From Heterostelium album PN500 (taxonomy: Eukaryota; Evosea; Eumycetozoa; Acytosteliales; Acytosteliaceae), in assembly GCF_000004825.1 (NCBI RefSeq), contig NW_008805085.1, forward strand, positions 868,001 to 932,000: a DNA stretch of 64,000 nucleotides, in the 5' to 3' direction. The notes beneath the pieces were generated by a model, which made no database searches, was not told the origin of the DNA, and saw only the letters and a list, made by a program, of their open reading frames with translations. Shown in pieces: positions 23,788 to 33,448 of this stretch; within the stretch, counting starts at the first letter, position 1, and each line of letters starts with the position of its first letter. A program made the position numbers and the translations under genes.

Positions 23788-25725
23788 ATGTCTAAGAGGA
23801 CACCTCCTTCTTCGCCTTTGGAGAAGGACAGAGATTTGCCGCCACTTCAACCATTGATAAAGAAAGAACAGTTGTCTGGACTCGAAGGTTATAGAGTTGG
23901 AATTGAACGTGACGGATCGAGTATCAGCAACAGTAGTAGTAGTAGTAGTAGTAGTAATTCAACCAACGTTCCAACTAGAGTCAACACTGGAAATGGCCAA
24001 ATTTCAAATATATTATCATCATCGCCATCGTCACCATCTTCAGAATCCTCCATCTCAACGCCATCGTCTTCACCACCAAACGAAGGAGGCAGCGACAAAC
24101 AACGTATTAGCATAATGTCACCGACACTCTTAAACCAATTTGCAGATATTTCATCGAGTTTGCAACATCAACAAGAACACTCTCATAATCATCTTCATCA
24201 TCATCACCATAATCATTCTTCGACATCGCAATGTTGTAGTATTAAAAGAAAAACACCAGAAACCAAATCTGAATTCAACAAAACAGATCACCCCATGGAG
24301 ATGGAGGGACCACCATCGTCAACCATCACAACATCACCATCCAATCACATCAACAACAATAACACTACACTCGAAAGTATTTTAGAGGTTATGAATTCCA
24401 CAATCGATTCACCCATTCCCCAAATTAAATTCCCAAGAGATCAGTTTTTTAATTTTATCTGTACATATAAAGGTAAAGAAACATCTTCATATATATATAT
24501 ATATATAGATTTCTTTCAATTCAGATCTAACCAATATTTTATTAATTATATAGGTTGTAGCCATCCAATTAGAAATAAATCATTGGATCAGCTCATTGTT
24601 CATATGAGAATCCATGAAGCACTAGGGCACGAGTTACTTGAAGACCTGCTGTTTAAAGATAGATACTCATCGTTCCAGGAAGACGAGAACCTGGAAGATC
24701 ATATTTTACACGAGGCAATTGGATTTGCACAGGAATCGCTCGGTCGTTTCCAGAATATTTTTGCATACTATGACGAACAACCGTCTTCTCTGACAAGTAG
24801 TGGTGGCAACTTGGATACGTCACCACTTACATCTCCAAACAAAGATGCCAAAGAATTGAAACGTCAGCGTCGACCTGACTTGAGTGCCACTCCAGGTGGT
24901 CGTTCAAGCAGTGAGGAAGACGACAGCTTCGATATGTCCTCCAACAATTCCATGAGTATAGATTCACTCTCACTGAATAGTTCCAACGGAAGACTGTCAG
25001 TTCCTTCGCCCATTGGAAGTAACAGCAACTACAAATCGCCAACCAACCAGAACAATTCTTCATTCCTGCACCAACAATCTTCCGGCAGCTTTGGATCGTC
25101 GACGAGTAATGGATATCCAGTTCCTTCGCCATCTGGATCGGGCAGTCTGGAGTCGGACGACCTCGAAAAGTATGCCATTCCAACACGTTACAGTTCGCGT
25201 GGTGTCCAGCTCAGGGAACAAATGATAAAGTACGGACTTAAGCTGTTTCGTATGGACTCTGAGAATAAATATATCTGTTTTTTCCAGGGATGTAGTCTGC
25301 ATATGATTACAAACTTTTCGCGTCATGTCGCCAAACACGAGAAAGTTGGTGATATTATTAAACCAGAGTTGTTTCACTTGAGTAATTTCTACCAACCTCA
25401 ACAACAACAACAAATCATTCAACAACAAATCCAACAACAGCAACAGCAACAACAACAATTCCAACAAAAACAACAACAACAGCAACAGCAACAACAACAT
25501 TTACTTCAACAACAACTGATACAACAGCAACAGCAGCAACAACAACATATACGTCAAATGATGCAGCAACAACAACAACAACAACAGCAACAACAAAAAT
25601 TATCATTTACCACATCATCACCTACATATCCAATTTCAATGGCAGTAGCCACATCCAAAAAGAAAACAAAGTCTGAGGAATATTTACAATCTCAACCACC
25701 GATCAATGCGCAAAACCAGTGGTAG
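23788..25725 (+). CDS. C2H2-type zinc-finger protein with long Gln tract
   Basis: Two exons, 23788-24472 and 24554-25725; 618 residues to the first TAG. Likely a nuclear DNA- or RNA-binding regulator. The N-terminal 215 residues are Ser/Asn/His-rich, including a His stretch near 24195-24215 and several SP/TP sites. Two fingers of unusual C-x4-C form are visible: CTYKGC...HMRIH, split by the intron exactly between its two cysteines, and CFFQGC...HVAKH at about 25277-25340. Between them is an acidic, helix-rich segment (EALGHELLEDLLFKD) and a Ser-rich linker. After the second finger the protein is almost pure Gln (25399-25596). The intron is 81 nt and stopless, so retained transcripts stay in frame. 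After the TAG at 25723-25725 the same frame meets another TAG at 25729-25731 and is then open to 26295. Confidence 0.85.
   Translation: MSKRTPPSSPLEKDRDLPPLQPLIKKEQLSGLEGYRVGIERDGSSISNSSSSSSSSNSTNVPTRVNTGNGQISNILSSSPSSPSSESSISTPSSSPPNEGGSDKQRISIMSPTLLNQFADISSSLQHQQEHSHNHLHHHHHNHSSTSQCCSIKRKTPETKSEFNKTDHPMEMEGPPSSTITTSPSNHINNNNTTLESILEVMNSTIDSPIPQIKFPRDQFFNFICTYKGKETSSYIYIYIDFFQFRSNQYFINYIGCSHPIRNKSLDQLIVHMRIHEALGHELLEDLLFKDRYSSFQEDENLEDHILHEAIGFAQESLGRFQNIFAYYDEQPSSLTSSGGNLDTSPLTSPNKDAKELKRQRRPDLSATPGGRSSSEEDDSFDMSSNNSMSIDSLSLNSSNGRLSVPSPIGSNSNYKSPTNQNNSSFLHQQSSGSFGSSTSNGYPVPSPSGSGSLESDDLEKYAIPTRYSSRGVQLREQMIKYGLKLFRMDSENKYICFFQGCSLHMITNFSRHVAKHEKVGDIIKPELFHLSNFYQPQQQQQIIQQQIQQQQQQQQQFQQKQQQQQQQQQHLLQQQLIQQQQQQQQHIRQMMQQQQQQQQQQQKLSFTTSSPTYPISMAVATSKKKTKSEEYLQSQPPINAQNQW
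25399..25596. repeat. CAA/CAG tract (poly-Gln)
   Basis: An imperfect CAA/CAG trinucleotide array encoding an interrupted poly-Gln segment of the zinc-finger protein; prone to length change. A second CAA/CAG array lies at about 25770-25810 beyond the stop. Confidence 0.9.
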
Positions 25726-25731
25726 CAATAG

Positions 25732-26295
25732 CTTTTCATTAAAGATTTACAAGACTATGGTAATCATAGTCAGCAACAACAGCAACAACAACAACAACAA
25801 CAACAACAGCCATCATTTATGAACCCAACCAATGAAATCGACAACAATTACTTCAAATCCAATCCATCACCTATCAATGGCAACAATCAAAGAAACACTT
25901 CAATGCAATTCCCATCATCGAATTCACTGTCAACAGTCAACAGTTTGCCAAACCACCCCTCAGCTGCAACCTCAAGCAAACACCTCTCAATTTCAGCACC
26001 AATTCCCCAACATCCATTTTTACCGAATCAAGCACAACAATCAAACATTGGCGCCAGTGGAAATCCATATAATTCTTCACCATTTTCACAGATCAGCAGT
26101 AACAACCACTTTAGTAACAGCAATACAAACATCGACACTCAAATGCTTCAAAGTAAATTCAATCAACTGGCTCGGCCTTCATCGCCTGTGCAAATGAAGT
26201 CACAGTCCATTTCAATTCCAAACAACTCTGTTTCATCCAACAACAACGATGATTCCGAAATCAATTGGGTTTTCAAAAAGAAAATGCCAAAATAA
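25732..26295 (+). other. Open frame continuing the zinc-finger protein past two TAG codons
   Basis: 188 codons to the TAA, in the same frame as the upstream gene and separated from it only by TAG-CAA-TAG. It begins LFIKDLQDYGNHSQQQQ, continues with Gln, then an Asn/Ser/Pro-rich sequence with host-like composition, and ends INWVFKKKMPK. The character matches the upstream protein, so it was probably once, or still is, its C terminus. Possible explanations are an unrecognised intron ending at the AATAG before 25732, stop-codon read-through, recent truncation, or a sequence error. An intron from a weak GT in 25630-25725 would be unusually G+C rich. An ATG at 25819 could start a separate protein, but this is less likely. 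Confidence 0.55.
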
Positions 26296-26664
26296 CATGT
26301 TAACCACTACACAATCTAAATTATCATTAATTTTTTATTATTTTAACAATCAATCACAACTACCTCTGCAATAATACTACCGTTACCATTATTATTATTA
26401 CAATATTATCGACATCATCAACACAAACTCACTCAACCAACCAATGAATATATCATTATGTAAAGATATAGAAGTTTCAAAAAAAGAAAACAAAATAATA
26501 ACAATCTTATAATTTGTATTACTTCCCCTTACACTCTACTTTTTATTTTTATTACAAATGCTAGTATCAAATAATATATTCTCTAAATGGATAAACTGAA
26601 AAATGTATATAAAAATTATGTTTCCATTTAAAATTTGAAATAAAATAAAAGAAGTTACTCTTAT
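26296..26664. other. Convergent 3' region between zinc-finger gene and acid phosphatase
   Basis: A+T-rich untranslated sequence with poly-A-type signals on both strands (TTTATT and AATAAA near 26640-26665). Nothing else is seen. Confidence 0.5.
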
Positions 26665-27977
26665 TTATTTGTTAAAATATCCTTTAGTGACCCAAACCTC
26701 ATCTTTAACTTGGTTTTTCGAGTTTTCAATAAATTGCCATTGGAGATGTGTTTCATTTGCGAAATTTATCACACCAAATCCATTCTTTTCAATTCGTGGT
26801 CCATCAGACCAAACAGGTACCTTCTCCCATCCTTTTACATTTCCACTTCTATTTCCTGCAGTTCCAATGATAAAATGTACAGTTGCTTTAGGGTTGTCAT
26901 AAGTACCATGTACTTCTTGATTATAAACTGGTAAAGTACCTATTTTTAAAAGAAATATTAGAATAGTTTTAAAATAAATTTTTGTTATTTAATTTACTTA
27001 CGTTCATAACTATGAGTGTGAGCTGATACAAAGATATCAACATTATATTTTCTAAACAGATGGTCATAGATTTTCGCATAGTATAAACGATTTTCGTCAT
27101 GTGAACACCATTTCTTCGAGCTTGAACAATAAAGAGGACGATGAGCCCAAACAACTAGCCAACCATCTGGATTTTCGGCTCTGAAATGTTTCAGATCTTT
27201 TTCAATCCATTTGTATTGGTGAGATCCTTCCAAATGGTCATCTTCTGTAGAAAAAGAAACATAGTGGATTCCATTTATATTATAGGAATAACTGTTGTGT
27301 TTGCCTGGCATGTTGAAAGTTTGCTTATAGACCACACCCTTGGCGAAAGTATCATGATTTCCTGGACAGACCATGTAAGGGACATGTGATGAGATTGGGT
27401 TGATTTGGTTGAGGAAGCTATCCCAAGTAGATTGGTGTCCTTTCTTGGAGCTGTCAGCATAGGCAATATCACCAATATGAAGCACCATTGAATAGTTGTC
27501 GATATTCTGCATGATATTTTGAATCGTCTCTTCGTTTCCACCAGCATCTCCCATATCTCCATAGCACACTATACTATGTGGATTTACACTTCTTTGGTAC
27601 ACTAAGACTCCAGTTGTGAAATTGTAGGTTGGAGACCAAATATCTTGATTCTTATCACCCACTGCATAATAGTAGGTGGTGTAAGATTCCAGACCTCTTA
27701 AAACTCCTGTATTTACATAACCACTCCAACCCTTGTTAATTGAATAGGTATCTGAAGTACCCTCCACTCCAATGAAAATTTCATCGCCATTTGGTGTAAA
27801 ATATTCTGTAGCAAACAATATAGAAGGGGTTTGGGAAATATCTACTGTGTTCCAAGTGATTCTAAGATCACCATCATTTCCAGTAAAGGAAAGTTTAACA
27901 CTAGATGGATTTATGTCATTTCCACTAATGAAAATAAAAAGTAATGATACAAAAGTAATAACTAATTTTAACATCAT
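26665..27977 (-). CDS. Purple acid phosphatase (secreted metallophosphoesterase)
   Basis: Two exons, 27977-27002 and 26939-26665; 416 residues. Hydrolyses phosphomonoesters at a Fe/metal dinuclear centre; secreted or lysosomal. The N terminus is a signal peptide (LKLVITFVSLLFIFISG). An N-terminal fibronectin-III-like domain (SVKLSFTGNDGDLRITWNTV) precedes the catalytic domain. The five metal-binding blocks are all present: GDMGD, GDIAYAD, GNHD, VVWAHRPLY and AHTHSYER. The intron cuts the codon for the Arg of the last block, and the second exon continues PVYNQEVHGTYDN and ends with family-typical GFGVINFANETHLQWQFIE. No key residue is missing. Several NxS/NxT glycosylation sites are present. 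Confidence 0.95.
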
Positions 27978-29961
27978 CTGGTCTATTTGGTTTTTTTTAA
28001 AACTAATATCTTGAAATATAATTTGTGATTGTTTTATTTTAAAACACTGATCATTTTAAAAATATTTAAAATAAAACATATTAAACGATGAATTAAAGTA
28101 GTCTAAACAGTGTGGTCAGAAGATTGGTATAATATCTAGATTTTAATACTATTGTTTCTGGTTTGAGTATGAAAATTTAAGTGTCAAAAAAAAAAAAGTG
28201 ATTTTTCAATACCAGGAGAAAATCTTTTCAGCCCAGCTTTATAATTTTTGGTCCAAAGATGGAAAAAAAATTCATTAGAATTGTTTTTTTGAAATATTAA
28301 AAACAAATTAATTTTTTTTAAAAGATTTAGTTATCTTTATAAGGAAATTTAGAATCATTCAATCAACTTTCTTTTTAAGTTTTAAAATGACGAAAGGATT
28401 TATTTATGTAGATAAAAATTTAATATTCCTTAGTATCTCTGATTTTCTAACTTTAAATTTGAATTTCGTAAAAAAATTAAATTAAATATTTATTTTGAAC
28501 TTTTTACAAGCCCAAATTACAAATATTTTCTCAATAAAAGAAATTATTAGTTTATAACTATTTACTTTTTGGATTCTAAAAATACCATCGAAGAGTTATT
28601 TTTGAAGATAATCAATTACTTTTTTCTTACTCCGTATCACACCCCCATCTCATAACACATACCATCAAAAATTTTGAATGACTATAATCAGATATAATTC
28701 TTATGTATCTGTATTGAATTAAAAAATAAAATCAAATTATTGTATACATTATAATTAACCCATTATTTATGATTTGAATTTGACACTCTGGTTTATTGTT
28801 AACAACCATCATCGCTTACGGGTGTTGTTATGTATGATGTGATGATGTGTCACATAGTGAAAAATAGGGAATGGTAATCGGTATATCTCAAAGGGAAAAA
28901 CTTTGAAGTAAAATTGGTAAAATAAATATAAATGTATAATAGTAGTAGTCTATATATTAAACTTCAAATTCAAAATGTTTTATATCTTAATGTCTAGTTT
29001 ACAAATAATTGATGATGAGGTTTAAAAATAGTACTATCTCTGGCTATTTGTAGTGTTCTATTGTACTTTTACCATACTAAAACAACTCTGTTAATGGTAA
29101 TAACCAATATTAACTTTGTTTTTAATATTACACACCAACACACAACACTAATTTACCCCAATACTCACCCCCAAACTATTATTACAACTTCCTATTAACT
29201 TAATATAATTTTAACTAAAATAGTAGTAATGAAATGACAACCACCTTGCTAAAACAACTGCAACCTTTACACTCTCCTACGGTTTGTTTTACATCTAACA
29301 CTCAAAATTGTCGCACTAAACAAACAGAACCTGAATTCACAATAACAAAAAAGTAAATAAATATATATGTATATAATTAACCTCAAAATTCAACCAATCT
29401 ATCCAATCAAATCTTTTTTCTATAAAAATAATATACCACAAGACATTGTTAACCCTACCCAACAACACTTCACAATAAATTTATTGATTAAACACCCCAA
29501 ATCAGTGTGCTCACAAACAATCACACAAAAAGATATGGGTTTTACATCTTGATTTTTTAAATAAATAATATAATCATTCTCCAGTTAGTATTTGCTTCCT
29601 ATAAATAAGTTGACGATTGCCAGTCTTTTTTGGTTTTTCTATTGTTGTTAAAAAACTAACTTCTTATTTTGTTAGTACTGACTCACCTATACATAGGAAT
29701 CTATAGAATAAAATATTAATATTTTATCCTATACATTTCCCAAAACGATATTTATAAATATAAATCAAATCAAATTAAATCACATCAAAAATAGATTTTA
29801 TTTATTATAGGTGTTTTAAAATCTGTTTTATTTATATCTACCAATCAATAAAATATTTATTTATATATAATTTTTATTTAACCATTGTCGAAACTTAACT
29901 TTATATATATATATCTATTTATTCAACATATAGATTGTACCATTATTAATACAAAAACAAA
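27978..29961. other. Divergent intergenic region
   Basis: About 2 kb between the acid phosphatase and the small gene at 29962. The left half is A+T-rich with homopolymers. From about 28600 the + strand is C/A-rich and G-poor (for example 29126-29300), like the other long leaders of + strand genes in this window. No supported gene. Confidence 0.5.
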
Positions 29962-30432
29962 ATGAAATTCTTAAATCTATTCAGTAATTCTAAAAAGAAG
30001 GAAATTCTTAAAGATGAATCGTGTGTATCCGAAACATCACCTTCAACCTCGCCAAAAAATATAAGTATAAAGCTGACGACCAGTCCGACCAACAATGGAG
30101 TCAATCATTTAAACAGCTCTGGATGTAATGTAAACTCTGGAATCTCACACAATAGACTGAGTAGCAGTTGCGGAAACCTCCAGAACATAATTCCACAGAA
30201 ATCACCTCAATTAAGAAAAGCTAATACACTGGACAGTAGCCATTTCGATACGATGTGTAGAGATTACTTCCCAAAAGCAACCATTTCCAAGTCCTCGGGA
30301 TATAAATTAAGAAAAGCTGCATCCTATTCCATAGACGATGAAGATGACGAAGAGAGAGTATGCACTTTTGGCATGGGAAGTGTTCTAGTTGGTTGTTTCG
30401 ATAGCTATGCAAACCACAATGTATCACGATAA
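29962..30432 (+). CDS. Small Ser/Asn-rich protein of unknown function
   Basis: A single exon of 156 residues, not recognised. It begins MKFLNLFSNSKKK, a short amphipathic basic start that could touch membranes. The middle is Ser/Thr/Asn-rich (SETSPSTSPKNIS), with two LRKA motifs (QLRKANTLDS, KLRKAASYSI), each giving a basophilic kinase site of the R-K-A-x-(S/T) type. An acidic patch (DDEDDEER) precedes a hydrophobic Gly/Cys tail (FGMGSVLVGCFDSYA). The duplicated RKA sites suggest a regulated phosphoprotein, which is inference. Exon composition is well above the A+T level of the flanks, supporting a real gene. It converges with the NADAR gene 60 bp away. Confidence 0.65.
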   Translation: MKFLNLFSNSKKKEILKDESCVSETSPSTSPKNISIKLTTSPTNNGVNHLNSSGCNVNSGISHNRLSSSCGNLQNIIPQKSPQLRKANTLDSSHFDTMCRDYFPKATISKSSGYKLRKAASYSIDDEDDEERVCTFGMGSVLVGCFDSYANHNVSR

Positions 30433-30492
30433 ATTTAAATTAACTATTATAATAAAATACTTTTTAATATTTATGACACTAAAATTTAAAGA

Positions 30493-31233
30493 TTATTTTG
30501 GATTATTTCTTATGAAATCTCTAACTTTTTCCAAAGTTTGGCCAAGCATATTTTTACCAGTGCCATCACCACCATCACCCCAATATGAATCATTCTTAGT
30601 GTGCTCAACTAGGGTTGCATCTTCAGTATCCAAAAGAACTGATTGTTTAGTTAAAAAGAAGTATAAGTTATCTATGAATAATATCATATTTGATACATAT
30701 AGTATCTAAAGGTGTGATGTAACATACGCTTTTGAATATCTTTGTGTTGTTGGAATTTGGCAAGACAAACATCAAACATTACTTTATCTTTGATGTCCTC
30801 CCAGTCTTTTCTCAATGGATGTGCTCTTGAACGACCCATCGAAGCGCTGTCACCTGATAGTTTAATGAATATGATAGAACATTAATGTTTGGTCAAAGAG
30901 AGAGAGTTAATGATGAGATCAAACCTACCTGGTGTCTTTGCTTCTCTAATTGCATGATAGTAGTTGATATCTGTTGTTTCAAATTTTACAGCCTAATGAT
31001 GAATCAAACAAAACTTTAAGGTTAATAAAGGCAGTAGAATAGAAAACAATGACCGATCGATAATGATATACTTGAAAATAGTGCTCGGATGTAGGCCAAA
31101 CAAAACCTGCAAGATGGACTTTATGACGTGAAAAATTACTAAAACATCCAAACGAATCGCCAGCTCTATAAAAATTGATTACAACTTGTTTGTTGTCCAT
31201 CTTATCGTTATTGATTTGAGTTGTGTCAGACAT
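30493..31233 (-). CDS. NADAR-fold protein (YbiA-like glycosidase / ADP-ribosyl-guanine hydrolase family)
   Basis: Four exons: 31233-31072, 30992-30929, 30853-30728 and 30638-30493; 165 residues. The NADAR superfamily includes YbiA/RibX enzymes that cleave the N-glycosidic bond of reactive riboflavin intermediates, and members that remove ADP-ribose from guanine bases. Family blocks are in order: INFYRAGDSFGCFSNFS, VWPTSEHYFQAVKFE, the Ala/Arg-rich helix region (SMGRSRAHPLRKDWEDIKDK), VMFDVCLAKFQQH, LLDTEDATLVEHTKNDSYWG and GTGKNMLGQTLEKVRDFIR. The Glu of SEHYFQ and the Trp-Gly of YWG are the conserved active-site neighbourhood. The start is the ATG giving MSDTTQ; a GTG four codons upstream is not used. 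The substrate in this organism is unknown. Confidence 0.9.
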
Positions 31234-31393
31234 ACTTTGAGTCACTAGTGAGAATTATACTTATTAACAATGAAATTTATTGTTTGAAAAAAACTATTTA
31301 AAAATACCAATTATAGGAAATAATTAAGATTCTTGAGAATTTTTTACAAACACTTTTTTTATTTTTTTAGTGGAAAAAATGTTGCAATATGTA

Positions 31394-32911
31394 TCATAAT
31401 AACGTATCTTGAAACTCTTTCACTATTTTCTGACATGATTGACACTGTTTTAATATTACCTCTAATGACGAAAATGTAATCGAATTGTTTTTGAATAGTT
31501 CGATATGATGTTGAAGTAAAAAAGATAGCAATGGTTGGTAGCAACTCTTGATTGTTTTAAGAATATGCTCTTTGATCTCGTGAATCCCATATTTATAGTT
31601 GTGATAGAAGAAATTGATTATTTCCACATGACCGCCGAAATCCAAAGCCAAGTCTATCTTTTTTCTCATAGCTTCATTTTGATGGTTTGTGAGATTCTCA
31701 CTGAGAAACTCTGTTCTGTTCTGCATCAGGAAATCCAAGATCTCTAATTTGTTGCTACGAACTGCGTTCTCGAATGCTTTGAGAGTGCAACCTTCACTAC
31801 GATTCTCATGCAGCCATCGCACAAGTTCAAAACTGTGGAAACAAGCACCATCCATCGCATCGGTAGTACATCCTTTATCTGTATTTTCGTGTAACCAAAT
31901 CACCACTGAAAGATATCCTCTGCTAGCTGCGTTGTCTATTGCCTTGGAGGAACATCCTTCACTTCTATTTTCATGCATCCACTGTAGTATTTCTAGATCG
32001 CCCAGCATTGCAATATAATCCATAGTACCTGTCCAGCCAATATCGATGTTATCTATATTGTTTTTGTGAAGCCATTTCATCATCTCAAACCTACGTTGTG
32101 TCGCAGGGTAGTTCATAGTTAGCAAACCACCCAACCTGAATATATCGATGTTTCTACTTTTTAACCATTCGGCTATGTGGACATGACCACCCATCAATAT
32201 ATTATAAATAGCCTTTCGATCGATAATAGTATTCAAGTCGAGACTGAACCTATCTAATAACCATTGAATCATATCTGTTCGTCCACTCTTTTAAATTTCA
32301 ATAATGTTAATAACTAACTAACAAACTGAATGTTATTGGTTATATTGACATACCTTGGCAGCAGCAATGATAGTCATTCCAAATATCTCGCTTAGAGGTC
32401 TATCACCTTTTTTGAAAGACTTTTGTACTTTACCCACAAGGAATTCGAATACTTGGAAGTTCTTTCCGTATGGTGATTGAAGCAATGCGAATTTATAGTT
32501 CCAGTTATTGTAAGGAAGTGTCATCAAGTAGTTTACGATATCCATTCTGCCTCGTGTTGCACTTCTTGTAAGCATGGAACTGAGATCGACTTTTTGTTCA
32601 AGATGATCTATCAAGAACTTTAGTATCTGCCGATTGTTACAATCGATGGCGGTAAACATTGTATCCTGGATCTCGTAGTCATAGGTGAAAACAATCTTAT
32701 TCTTATTCTTCTCTTTGTATCGCCCGATAAAGTATTGCTCTAACTCAGCTTGACGGTTATAGAGAACCATAAACCTTGGTTTGAGCAATAGTTGATTCCA
32801 ATTCAAACTCTCTAACTTTAAAAGTGAATGAATTGCTCTCAATTCTTTCAGTATTATATTCCTGATAATATTATTACTAAAAACGATTAGAAATAATTTT
32901 TTATCAAACAT
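31394..32911 (-). CDS. Dictyostelid ankyrin-type repeat protein
   Basis: Two exons, 32911-32354 and 32287-31394; 483 residues. The N terminus begins with a hydrophobic segment (LFLIVFSNNIIRNIIL), as in the multigene family of dictyostelid ankyrin-like proteins. Repeats of about 33 residues follow, including ATRGRMDIVNYLM, GHVHIAEWLKSRN, GDLEILQWMHENRSEGCSSKA, GYLSVVIWLHENTDKGCTTDA and FELVRWLHENRSEGCTLKA. The unit reads W(L/M)HENRSEGC(T/S)xxAxxxAxxxGxLE. Only a protein-binding role can be inferred. A related, broken copy lies at 47205-48230. Confidence 0.88.
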
Positions 32912-33448
32912 TTTCTGTAGAAATAATTAAAACACGTTATAATGATTAATGTTGTTTTTACTTTGAGTAAAGTGGTTGATATTATAAAAAATAATGTCTT
33001 GATTCATTTTCCAGATAATTAAAAAAATATCTAATATTTATTACTTTTTAATAAGAATTAAAGCCAAAACTAAAAAATATTGCTCAAAAAGTCATTAGAA
33101 GAAAGTCCTGAAAAGAATAAAGAAATGATATTTAAAGTAAAAAATAAATATGAATAAAGACAAATGAGATATGTAAAGTCATGAAAATAGTATATATTCT
33201 ATTTTGGATATTTTTTTTTATAAAATTAAAAAAATTAGTTTCTATCTAAATTATTATTGTCTATAAATGAAATTTCAATATCAGTATGGATATCTAGATA
33301 AAGGGTGAATGCAAAAAAGTATGTTTGCTGAGCTGTTGGTTTTTATATTATTGTTATTATTTTAAATTGGTTTTTTTTGTTATTATTTGTTTTGTTCTTG
33401 GATCTTTTTTTTTCTTTGTAATAAATTTAATATTATTGCTATATTATT
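32912..33448. other. Intergenic A+T-rich region
   Basis: Between the 5' end of the ankyrin gene and the 3' end of the kinase gene. Homopolymers only; no gene seen. Confidence 0.5.

Noticed and set aside
24143-24385. Alternative + frame over the zinc-finger gene
   Set aside because: Shadow of the real frame, created by CAT/CAC-rich codons.
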